Assembly: GCA_037447655.1 (NCBI GenBank)
Contig: JBBHKE010001907.1
Location: 156,460 to 220,459 of the forward strand
Length of the DNA stretch: 64,000 nucleotides
Direction of reading: 5' to 3'
Source: Zygnema cylindricum
Lineage: Eukaryota > Streptophyta > Zygnematophyceae > Zygnematales > Zygnemataceae
Shown: positions 36,620 to 47,089 of the stretch, piece after piece
Position numbering within the stretch: the stretch's first letter is position 1
Layout of the letters: each line of letters opens with the position of its first letter
Made by a program: the position numbers and the translations under genes
Notes under the pieces: generated by a model
What the model saw: only the letters and a program-made list of their open reading frames with translations
Databases searched by the model: none
Told to the model about the DNA's origin: nothing

Positions 36620-38330
36620 GCCTATTCCTACTGGAAAAAAATTCACTTCCGCAACAGATGGGCATTCGAATAATGTACGGCTTTCCGAGCACCGACTTTG
36701 TTGTTCTTGGAAGTTCTCGGAAAACCGTACAATAGAACTTCCTCAAAATATTTGAGGATATTGAAGTCGGGTTAAGGTTGCGTCTTTCTTTGAAACAAGC
36801 CAACGGTAAACCCAAAAGCTGACCAAGCAAAAACAACATCCGAACAGCTATTTTCATTGTTTTCGCGCGAAAAAACTGCCCAACTTGGCGGCGGAAGGGA
36901 AGAGGGGGATGTATTAGTAAGTTTGAAAAACTGCAGGTTTGTTTTCGCGCCTATGTTTGATGACGTCGAAGCGTGTGACGTGTCACAGGTCACCTTCAAT
37001 CGGAATTACCCGTTTTCCAATGAGTTCGGGCAAATTCATCGGAATGGGCAAAAAGTTATAAATGCTTTGGTGGAAACAGGCCAGATACAAAGATATTTGC
37101 GGCTACTCATAGGACCAGGTTCAAATCCTGGCTAACGCATTTTTTTTATCAATTTGTCTGTCTGATACTATGATAGCCTATTCCCACCGGAGCATTTGTA
37201 ACTTTTTGCCCATTCCGAAGATTTTCCGAGAACTCATCGGAAAACGGGTCTTGTTCACACCAAAATGTTGGCACGTAACTCCGATTGAAGGTGTCCTGTG
37301 ACACGTCACAATTTTTAGTAAACATCTTTTTTAAAAAAAAAAAAAAAAACAATACGGCTTAGTACGGAAAGGTACTTTCTCCAGTAAACAACCCCACTTT
37401 TCGCCTGATGGAAGGTTACCCTTACTAATACGCGCGAAAACAAAAAAATAGCCGTGCGAATGTTGTTTTTGCTACGCCAACTTTTCAGGTTACCGTTGGT
37501 CTGTTTCACAAAAATTAGCTACTTTAAACCGTCTTCAATATCCCCCAATATTTTGAGGAAGTTAGTTTGTACGGCTTTCCGAAAAGGGAATTGCTAATCG
37601 CAAAGACGATTTTTGTTGCGTGCAGGTACACCGCGAATCGTTATTAGCGTTAAGAAATTATTAGAGTTGAAAATTAATTAGGGTTATCAACACTAATTAC
37701 GATTTTTACTTTTTTTTTTAAAAAGGTTTAACTCTAATTGATCTATAATTCTATTTTTGGTACGACGGATATGCCATCAAGATCTTCACGGTAAAATAGA
37801 TAAAAGTACAAAATTTGATAAATCGTACACTATTGCGTCCTTTGACTCAAATTTGTTTATAACTCTAATCTGGGTGTTCGCGCGAATAATTATCACGCCA
37901 CACACATTTTTACATGTTCGACGGATTGACTGTCAAATCTGAACTTAAAGGTACGTAGCTTGTACGAAATTGTACTTCAAATGTACAATTTCTGACAACT
38001 ACCTGCGCGCGACAAAAACCGTCTCTGCGATTAGCAATTCCCTTTCGGAAATTTCAGAAAACAAAAAAAGTCAGTGCTCGGAAATCCGTACATTATTCGA
38101 ACGCCCGTCTGCTGCGGAAGTGGAATTTTTACCAGAACCTTTGTAACTTTTTGCCCATTCCGATAATTTTTCGAGAACTCGTCGGAAAACGGGTCTTGTT
38201 CACACCAAAATTTTGGCACGTAACTCCGATTGAAGGTGTCCTATGACACGTCACACGCTTCGACGTCATCAAACATAGGCGCAAAAACAAACCTACAACT
38301 TTTCAAACTTACTAGTACTTACTAAGGGTC
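36620..38330. mobile_element. Cluster of direct and inverted copies of the intron-6 repeat
   Basis: 36677-37092 is a direct near-identical copy of the intron-6 insert. It extends further right into TACTCATAGGACCAGGTTCA and AATCCTGGCTAACGCA, which looks like a tRNA B box. 37170-37570 and about 38015-38290 hold diverged inverted copies (TAACTTTTTGCCCATTCCGA, GGTGTCCTGTGACACGTCAC). CGAAAAGGGAATTGCTAATC at about 37577 pairs with GATTAGCAATTCCCTTTCGG at about 38027. No protein is encoded. Confidence 0.7.
37629..37760. mobile_element. MITE left end, ACACCG family
   Basis: ACACCGCGAATCGTTATTAG followed by CGTTAAGAAATTATTAGAGT. A TTTAACTCTAATTGAT word near 37726 may be the internal inverted partner. 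It lies inside the inverted-repeat cluster. Confidence 0.6.
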
Positions 38331-39056
38331 AAGTTCCATCAATCGAAAAGTGGGGTAGTTTATAGAAATTCACGCTTATCCGTACCAATTCGTACCGCTT
38401 ATTTTGTTTTTATACGCGAAACAACATTACAGAGAATCTTGCCAATACTCTCCGAAGGTCTTGGAGGTAACACTGACCGTCGGATGTTCATCCGCGTGGC
38501 GTTCGCTTCATTTTTCTCTATAGCTGCCAACGTACCTGTAAGAGGTGGGTTGGCAGATACAGAAAAAATTAATAGTGACACGCTGGACGAATAAGCTACG
38601 TGTCACAATGGAAAACCAACGAAAATAGACGAAATTTGTACATGGTATGTACTTTTCAAAATGCAACTGAAAATTAAAAAAATAATCTCGAAACGGTCCT
38701 TCGTCGCGCAATTTCTTTCGTCACACTATTTCCAACAAAGGATTTTCGTCATGTTCGAAATCAGGTACCCTAAAAAATGAGCTGGCGTAAAAGACTGGCG
38801 TTTGCATAAAGTACAAAAGTTTTGTCGTATTATGACTTGGTACGCAGGTACATGGTACGCAAGTGAAGACTTGAAGTGAAATTTGTCGGTGTGAAGATTT
38901 TTAAAAGATTTTAGATATCCGGTCAAAACCCACGTGGTGCCACTCATTGTATAACACGTGGGTTACAGACTCTTCGTGATGGAACATCGACTCAATTAAC
39001 CCGACCCGTAGAGTTGGCTGTACGATTACAGAAACGAGTGATGGAACTTGACCCTA
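38328..39056. mobile_element. Non-autonomous TIR element, ~730 bp, first of a tandem pair
   Basis: Terminal repeats are AAGGGTCAAGTTCCATCA on the left and TGATGGAACTTGACCCTAA on the right. The interior shares TTGCCAATACTCTCCGAAGG and other words with the next element, in the same order. No transposase. Confidence 0.8.
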
Positions 39057-39780
39057 AGGGTGAAGTTTCATTAGACGAAAAGTGAGGTTGTTTGCATAAA
39101 TTCGGACCTCTCCGTACTATGACGTACCTCTTATTTTGTTCTTATCAGGAAAACAAGAGAATCTTGCCAATATTCTCCAAAAGTCTAGGAGTTAACAATG
39201 GCCATTGGATGGTTTTTCGCGAAGCATTCGCTTCAAAAGTTTCTCTAATTAGTGATGTACCTCGCGAGGTACATCATCAATTACAGAAAAATTTGAGCCG
39301 CGACACGCTGGATAATGAACAAACGTGTCAATATGTTAACCAACGAAAATCAAAAAATTTCGCACACGTTATACACATTAAAAAATACAACAAAAAATAT
39401 AAAGGAAATCTCGTAACGCACTTTTGTCACGCTATTTTTGTAAGCGCCCATTCGTCACACTATTTTTGGCAGCGCTCATTCGTCACGCGTAAAAACAGGA
39501 ACCCTAAAAAAATGAGGTGGTATCAGACAATGCGTATGCAAAGAGTATAAAAGTTGTGTTGCGCGATGACTTGGTACCCACGTGCATGGTACGCAAATGA
39601 AGATTTTTGGTCGGTGTGAAAATTATTGACGATTTGCAATATCCAATCCATAGTTACGTGGCACCACTCTTTTGTTAACACGTGCATTACAGACTCTGCG
39701 CAATGGAACTTCGTTCAAATTGTCGCATTCTGTAATGTTGGCCGTAAAATTACAGTGTCCTAATGGAACTTCACCCTAAT
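39054..39780. mobile_element. Non-autonomous TIR element, ~727 bp, second of a tandem pair
   Basis: Terminal repeats are CTAAGGGTGAAGTTTCATTA on the left and TAATGGAACTTCACCCTAAT on the right, ending at the assembly gap. It is diverged from, but collinear with, 38328-39056 and overlaps it at the shared CTAAGGG junction. Confidence 0.8.
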
Positions 39781-39790
39781 NNNNNNNNNN
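39781..39790. other. Assembly gap (10 N)
   Basis: Ten unknown bases, 135 bp upstream of the second copy of the ELF5-like 3' end. The true length and order across it are unknown. Confidence 1.
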
Positions 39791-39924
39791 GGAATCTCCG
39801 CTAGAGGGAAGAGTGAGCGTGCCTGCGCCCTTGGACGGTTGTCTTCTCTGTTGTACAGTGCTTTACCTGGTCTTTTACCGTGTTGTAACCAGCGTTTTAT
39901 AGTGTTTTAGCCAGTGTTTTGTGT

Positions 39925-41633
39925 TTTGGTTTTTCCTCTTCGGGGATGGTTTGAGGAATTTTCAATTACTGAAAAGCTGGCATTGTTATCTCTTACGGTT
40001 GTTTATCTCTTAGGCTTGTTGTATGGCCTGTTTTATCACATTCGATTTTGTGACATTTTGGAAACAAATGTTATTGGAACACAACCAGTGTGTGGTTCCA
40101 TAGCCAATGTGTAGTTCAACTTTGTGTTTTTGACATATTCTGAGCTTATTTTGTGACCGATTTTGTGATATTTTGCGACCAATGTTGTGCCATTTTCTGG
40201 TCCATTTCGTGACATGTTGTCTCTTCTGTTGGCAGGTTCCCGCGTCCGTGCGAGTGAGAAGGGAGATCGCCTCTAAGGCGAAACCAAAAGTAGTGGCTCC
40301 CACACCAGCATCTGTCGGGACAAAATCGTCTTTATCGGGAGTAAAGCCGGCGAGTTTGGACGAATCATATTCTGCTTTCTTGGAAGATTTGAAAGATCTT
40401 GGAGCATTTGATGAAGGTTAAATTGATGGGATGTGTTTTTTATGCGAACCCTTTCCTTTTGGAAGAAGGTTATGGCACGCGGAGTCGCAAAGAGGAGATG
40501 ACTATGAAGTCACTGGTGTTTGTTGTAGTTTTTTCCTCGCATAAAAGGAGGGCTTTCAGAAATGATCGTATTCATTTTATTCTTTTTTGGTTGTAACAAG
40601 ATTGCAGATTGTCGCACAAGTTTTGGAAGGACAAAAAATTGTCCACTATGTTGTTATTTCCAAAAGTTACCTGTTTGAGGGAATTAGTAGAGGTTTAACG
40701 AGTTTGAGATATACTCCAATCTGTACATTGTGGACAAGGTAGTTATGGAGATGTTTCAAATAAAGGGTGGATGGTGCTAAGAATGTTCCCTGTTTGGAAA
40801 TAAACTATAGACAATCATTGAAAAACCGGGTTGACCGAGAACATTGTGGTGGGCACCGGTTGCGACTACCGGTCCGATTGATTTTTATTGAAAAGAAATA
40901 GGCAGTAGTATTGCAGCCGTGTCTAGATTTGGTCTTGTTTCTTTATCTCGCCTTGAAAAACTCTTGTTTGTTCCATGTACGGGCAAGTCAATTTTGTCTT
41001 TTTTGGATAGCAATCTGCACATTAGTAAGGTTACACTTCCATTGTCAGTGCAATAGTATGTGTCTTTGCCGGTTGCTGGGGGGTGTTTCAATTTCAGCTT
41101 GTCAATGGCCAGTTTATGTTTCAAAAAGCAGAGCGAATATACTGCTGAAACTTGGCATTCAAATGTAGGTACCAGTAGATAAGCTTGCTGGTTCATTTTT
41201 TTAAAAAACGTACATGTGCAATATTTTACAATTCATGCAAATCTAAACTTATGTTTTCTACTTGTCGTATGTGATGTTGTCTCTATGTTATGCTCTTATT
41301 GGCTTCCTACAAGGTTAAGGGATAAGAGACTTCCAAGGCTGACAAACAGGATAGATAAAAGAAAGAAAAAATTATACAACTTACATTAAGAATGTGTGAT
41401 GGTGCAAGAAGTAGGAGAGGCAAAATGAAAGGAAACTTACAGCACGTGTACTAACAGAGGACGTCACTGTTCATCAGTGGATTTAGTTCAACAATTGCTA
41501 AAGTGGTCCATTTTAGATAGTGTCTTGACACGAAAGATCGATACAGTTGTACATATCAGTAGAATTAATCCCTTCACGCTTAAACATCATTTTTTTTGCT
41601 TCCAAGTCCAACAAGCAACTATGGATTTCCATA
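39925..41633 (+). pseudogene. Segmental duplication, copy 2: orphan last exon of ELF5-like gene
   Basis: The copied exon is 40236-40421, with intact acceptor (TTGGCAG|GTTCCC) and stop. Its predicted residues equal those of 35182-35367; I noticed one silent change. The preceding intron copy begins at 39925, and no upstream exons are present before the gap. A ~310-bp segment (about 41283-41594) is extra relative to copy 1. It could serve as an alternative terminal exon, be a dead duplicate, or reflect a misassembled haplotype. Confidence 0.85.
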
Positions 41634-41754
41634 CGATTTGAGCAATTAGAATGCTTGAATCTCACACAATCAACACTAAAAATATTTGTTCGTCTTTTCT
41701 TAAGCAATCCTCTATATATGCGCTTTTTAACCATAGTGGAAAATCCGAAAAAAC

Positions 41755-42436
41755 CATAGTTGTTCACGGCGTTTAGTGCGAACGATTTAATCGCGGCGAA
41801 TTATGCGTAACAAACGCATTGGACCTTTTAAAAAGATCGTAAAAATCGTTAATGAATTTTTGTCCGTACTATTCCGTACATGTAAACAAAACTGAATTTT
41901 AAATAATACCACAGTTTGTAAGTTTTCCGTTACAAATGCTAAATAGGCTATAATGGAAGAGCGTAGAGCCAGGCTCAAATCTCGGCCAACGCAATATTTT
42001 TGTCAAAGTCCGTCTGTTGATACTATCTGACAGGCAGATTCCTGGCAGAATTTCAACATTCCATGGCGGCTTCTAAAATAATTGAAGAAGACGTTCGTAC
42101 ATTTTTCAAACTTACCGCGCGCAAATAGTGTGACATTTCAAACGTCTCTTTTCGAAACTGTCCGTACATCTTCGAAAAATTACGTACATGAACTGTGAAA
42201 TTTATGTTCAGTTTACTGGACAGAAAGTACTAATAACTGCGTATGTTTTCTTCAAATTCCGTACATTACTGCAAAAGTCCGTACATGTTATGGGAAACGC
42301 TGTACTTTTTACGTAATTGTCCGTACAGTTTACCAGACAAATAGTACATCGCGATTTTTTGCGATTTTTTCAAAAGTCACGAATTATACGTTTCAATCGG
42401 AAAAAAGGAAAAAATCGCGCGATTTGACAACTATGG
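41755..42436 (-). mobile_element. Internally deleted hAT derivative, head-to-head with full element
   Basis: It begins CATAGTTGTTCACGGCGTTT, which matches the inverted right end of the adjacent hAT element. It ends CGCGATTTGACAACTATG, which matches the inverted left end. It is therefore a reversed ~680-bp copy lacking the transposase. 42061-42434 and 42442-42814 form a large imperfect palindrome. Confidence 0.8.
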
Positions 42437-42918
42437 AAAAACATAGTTGTTCAAATTGCGCGATTTTTTCCTTTTTTCCGATTGAAACGTATAATTCGTG
42501 ACTTTTGAAAAAATCATTAAAAAACATCTACTGTAAACTGAAACTGAAATATTTACGGAAACCTGTAAACAAATTACTGTAACTGAACATTTTTTTACGG
42601 ATATGTACGGAATAAAACGGGAAATATGCGTCGTAGATATTGGTACTTTCTGTTCAGTGAACTGAACATAAATGCCAAAGAAGCTGTACGTTTTAGAATC
42701 GAAAATGTACGGACATTTTCGAAAAGAGACGTTGAACGTCACAATAATTTCGCGCGTTCAGTTTGAAATTTGTACAGGCGTCTTCTTCAGTTTTTTTTGA
42801 AAGAAGACGCCATGGAACATTGAAAACGAAACCGCGAGGAAGCCGCTTCCCCATATCCTACCCTCCTCCCTCCCAAGCTTTTGACTATCCTCGCCTCCGG
42901 ACTTCGACAAAAGCAATC

Positions 42919-45331
42919 ATGCCCAGAAATCGAGGAGAGGAGTGGGAGCACGTGAAGGCTGCAAACGGTGGGATTCTCCTGGCCAACGGATTATGCATCT
43001 GTATTTATTGCAACTTCGAATATAACGCCCAAGCGACGAGGATCAGAAATCATCTCCTTGGAAACGTAAAAAATGCAGGGATTAGAGCCTGCACAATGTG
43101 CACAGATGAGGTGAAGGAGGAGTTTTGTGCATCGGAAACCCAAAAATCTGCAACTTCCTCTCAAAAACGTGTAATTTCCGACTTGGATGATCTCACCAGT
43201 AGTTTTCCATCGATTCCTAGTCCCAAAGTAAGAGGGGTGCAGACTAGAATACAGGATGCTTTTAATAAGTGTAATAAGAAAGAGGTCGATTTAGCATGGG
43301 CCACAGCTTTCTTCGCCAATGGATTGCCATTCCGACTTTTAGAGGATCCATATTTCAAGCCAGCGGTGAATAAGACCGGTGTTCTAGGAGGATCTTACAA
43401 GTTACCAATCCTTAGTGCAATGAGAAATCGTCTCCTGTTAGAGACCAAGGCGAAGTGGAGAAAGATTTAGCAAGTTACGAGGAAACTATTTCTCTCACCA
43501 GTGCCACGATCACGTCAGACGGGTGGACAGCAACCGACGATAAACCTCTCCTAAATATTCTAGCTGTCACCCCGAAAGGTGACATGTTTTTGACGGCGGA
43601 AGACACCAGTGGGCATATTAAGGACGCTAACTTCATATGTCAGGTGTTGGAGAAGGGAGTGCTTGCTATAGGGGTGGAGAATGTGGTGCAGATTATTACC
43701 GATTCTGCCCTAGTGAACAAGGCTGCAGCATCGTTGCTCGCGACAAAGTACCCTTCTATCACGTGGACGCCATGCGCTTCGCACATTCTCGACCTGCTGT
43801 TGGAAAATTGGAGTAGGTTGTCGTTTATGTCAAAACCTATCCGAGAGGCGAAAAAAAATTATAAAATTCATCACTAAACATAGCATGAGTGTAGCCATAT
43901 TCAATCGAATTTCTAAACTTCGGCTTCTAAAACCTGGAGAGACTAGGTTTGCTACTAATTTTATTATGCTCCAAAGGTTATTAGATGTGAAAGAGAGTTT
44001 GGAGCGTTTAATGTTTGATAACGAATTCAAGGAATGGGTGGGGTAACCTATGTACAGGATAAAGGGGGCTAAGGTTAGGGGCCACATTCTAAGCACGGAG
44101 TTTTGGGTTAGAGTGAGTGAAGCCGTGTCAATTTCAGAACCGGTGGTAAGGTTGATGAGGGAGTGCGACAAAGGTGGCCCGAATGTGGGGAAGGTTTACC
44201 ACGGTTTTTACGTGATTGGTCAGTTTTTGGACAATTTAGCTTGCGCTGGAGGAGGTAATATTCAAGAGGGCATGCAGACTTTGGAAGAGTTGAAGACGGC
44301 TTGGGTGGCGAGGTGGAAGATGGCCTACAGCCCGATTTATGCGGCCGGTTTTGTACTCGATCCGAAGTATCAGAATCTTGCATATGGGCAACGTGCTAAC
44401 TCGACAGTTATGGACGGTTTTGAGATAATGTTGGAGAGGATGCTTCCAAATGTGGAGGAGATAGAAGAAGCCCACATGCATTATTCAAAACATAAACTTT
44501 TTGAGGGAGTTTTTGGTAGGGAAATAACAAAATCTTGTGCAAAGAAAATGCCGGCGTGGAATTGGTGTCATGACTTTGGCCATGCCAATCCTATCTTGCA
44601 GAAGGTTGCAACAAAAATACTTGCGCAATGCTCAGCTGCAAGCTCCTGTGAGCGTAATTGGTAGTGTTGTGTATCGGTAAAAAAGTTATCGCGATAACAC
44701 CGATACCGATAGTTATCGGTTATCGAACGGTCAAAGCTACCGATATATTTGTACTTTCTGTACTTTCTGTCCGCAATACACGTGGCAGGTTTCCAGTGGA
44801 TCCCAAGGAAGAAAGGGACAAGCCATAACGTCGGATGTGAAAGGTACATCTTTTTATCTGGAGCCGTACTAAAACTGTACATATCTTATGCCGGCTACGG
44901 TACTTTCGGCCTGTACAAATGATCTGATTGGTAGGCACCTCAGTACGTTTATTTTTGTTTATGATTTACGTGTATGATTTGCCGTACTTTTATCTATACG
45001 GTTCGTACATATATCTCCGTACCGATATATTGATTATCGGCTACCCGAAAAGAGGCCCGTATCGGTTATCGGCAAATCCTTACCGATACACAACACTAGT
45101 AATTGGTCAACATATGACCATATACACTCAAAAAAAAGAAATAGATTAACGACTAAAGGGGCTAATGACCTGGTATGGGTTTTCACTAATTTCAGACTGT
45201 TAAAGAAAACAAAGGATGTTAGCTATGAAAAGAGCATGGTGGCATGGGAAGAAGAGGAAGGGGAAGTAGGGGAAGAGGGTTCGGATGAAGACATCATGGA
45301 CGTCGATGTAGGGGAAGAGGATTTAGAGTAG
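42919..45331 (+). pseudogene. hAT transposase (BED finger, DUF659, dimerisation domain), inactivated
   Basis: Starts MPRNRGEEWEHVKAANGG. A BED-type finger follows (CIYCNFEY...IRNHLLG). After a 1-nt frameshift near 43455 the DUF659/RNase H-like part continues (ATITSDGWTA, NVVQIITDSA, WTPCASHILD). A second 1-nt shift lies in an A run near 43850. After it come KLRLLKPGETRFATNFIMLQ and, further on, YSPIYAAGFVLDPKY. An in-frame TAA falls at about 44045. The C-terminal dimerisation region SSCERNW is cut at 44661 by a nested element and resumes after 45106 as TYDHIHSKKRNRLTT with an acidic tail ending at 45331. With four lesions the copy cannot make a full protein. It is a plant mobile-element gene, not a host gene. 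Confidence 0.9.
44654..45106. mobile_element. Nested hAT-type MITE, 437 bp, with perfect 8-bp target duplication
   Basis: The element is 44662-45098, with ends TAGTGTTGTGTATCGGTAA and TTACCGATACACAACACTA. The target duplication is GTAATTGG at 44654-44661 and 45099-45106. It has no coding capacity. Its ends resemble those of the foldback elements at 24028-25454 (TAGTGTTGGGTATCGG). Its first codon position provides the stop after SSCERNW. Confidence 0.95.
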
Positions 45332-45529
45332 AGATAGACGAAAAATATGTATTTTTTTTTTATTAATGTGATTGATATTTTTTAAATATCTTGTTTTTAT
45401 ATGTCGTGCAAATTGCTGAATGTGAAAAATAAAAAATGTCATTAGTTCTTGGTCTATATTTTATTTTTGGACTAATGCGCTGTCTGCGAGATAGAGAAAG
45501 AAGGCAGACAGAAGGCGGCCATGTCTGTC

Positions 45530-45665
45530 TGTCAGATAGGCTCGGACAGACGAAATTTCACAAAATTATACCTTCGTGACATTCGAACCTGGGTGCGTCA
45601 CCACCGCAGCGTAACCTAAGGTGGACATCTGAACTACCAGTTGGTGAAGAATTTTTGACACCAGC
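45530..45665 (-). repeat. tRNA-like (SINE-type) sequence
   Basis: On the minus strand, TGGTAGTTCAGATGTCC resembles an RNA polymerase III A box, and AGGTTCGAATGTCAC, about 40 nt later, resembles a B box (GGTTCGANNCC). I did not fold a full cloverleaf, so this is a candidate SINE head and not a tRNA gene. Confidence 0.45.
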
Positions 45666-46017
45666 AAAGAGTGTGATAAAAATATAAAGAATTTATTGTT
45701 TTACCTCTCATTCAACTCAAAAAACTTGCAAACTGCGTTATATGTAATAGTTTTTTGTTTTTTTATGTACAGAATAGTACGGAAGGAAATTCATTAACGA
45801 TTTTTTACGATTTGATCAAAAGGTACAATGCGTTTGTTACGTATAATTCGTCGCGTACGGTACGTTCGCACTAATCGCCGTGAACAACTATGTGTAAAAA
45901 ACATAGATGCCCTGTACGAATGTACTGGTCACCCCATACTATACGTGTGTATAAGAGCACGTATAATAGGAGATGACCAGATATAGCGTTTCCACTCGTT
46001 TTAACACTTTTGAGCAT

Positions 46018-46300
46018 AGTTCAAAAGTAGGCGTTTTATGGTAGGCCTTTGGTAGGCGCAAGTTGTGTTATGGGCTTTTCATGTGATCTTCTTAGGTCGC
46101 TACTTTGATCGCTACTTTGATCAGCGACCATCCGATGACGTTTAATTCTCTATCGAACGATGCGCAACTCAACCCTGTTACCTTTCTTTTTCATTTTGCG
46201 ACCAATACAATATGGGTCTTAAGGGCATAATGTATGTTTTGCGTACAATAGGCATACTGTATGGGCCTACATTCACCTACTTTTGAACTATGCTTTTGAG
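46018..46300. mobile_element. 267-bp hAT-type MITE with perfect target duplication
   Basis: The element is 46026-46292, with ends CATAGTTCAAAAGTAGGCG and CACCTACTTTTGAACTATG. The target duplication is CTTTTGAG on both sides (46018-46025, 46293-46300). The flanking sequence from about 45950 matches 36260-36345, which has one copy of a closely similar octamer and no insert. Confidence 0.95.
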
Positions 46301-47089
46301 CTACGGTTTTAACGACTCAAAAATTCAGGCCACTTGGGAAACGCACGTGACGTCTCTTGTTTTGAAAGGACTTCCATAGTTCATTTCCGATATTACTTGC
46401 ATTCCCGTCACCGCACATCTATCTGTCTTCGTACATGCACCTACTGTACAATAACCAGATAAACACGTGTCAAAATTTTTGTACAATGCCGAACCGCGGG
46501 AAATGGCCACGTTTTTAAGATTGACGCTCTTTTGTTCCAATGCTGTAGCCAATTGGACCGACTGACACGGGTCGACATTCGAAGCTCTCTTGCTGGGCTA
46601 TTTTCGTCTGTTTCGAACTTTCTGCTGACCCTTTCTTCTCTTTTGTTCCCTTAGATTCTCTTTTGTTCTACTAATTTTTCCCTCCCTGCGACAAGCAGAA
46701 AAGACTGGGAAGTTTAGCCAAAACGTAACATTGCTGTCCATCCTTCAAATACTTTCTTGCTCCTTTTTGCACCTGCATGTGCACCATGTAGGCTACAGTA
46801 GCAGAAAGTAAAAATGGGCGACATAACAGTACTGAATCTTGGGGGCTCCTTAAGCTGACATCGTAGCATTCCATGGTGCATAGCGTTAACGTATCGAATT
46901 GTATATAAAAAATTGTACAACCTTCATCAAATTCGCTACGTTTCTTGAAAACAACCTGAACACAACCTGAAACAGCCTGAAGACAGTTTGAAAAATAGGT
47001 CGTCTCTACAAAAAAAATTCCCATGCACACAACCTGTTAAGGACATTAGAACAAATAGGTTTTCAGGTGCTGAAAGGGATAAGTTTGAA

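Larger units (their letters stand above)
42442..45892 (+). mobile_element. hAT transposon carrying a broken transposase
   Basis: Ends are CATAGTTGTTCAAATTGCGC on the left and CGCCGTGAACAACTATG on the right. The flanking octamers are TGGAAAAA (42434-42441) and TGTAAAAA (45893-45900), an 8-bp target duplication with one mismatch as expected for hAT. The element is about 3.45 kb, including a 437-bp nested insertion. Confidence 0.85.

Noticed and set aside
37103-37135. A functional tRNA gene at the B-box-like sequence
   Set aside because: No acceptor stem or A box at the right distance could be paired; a SINE-type remnant is more likely.
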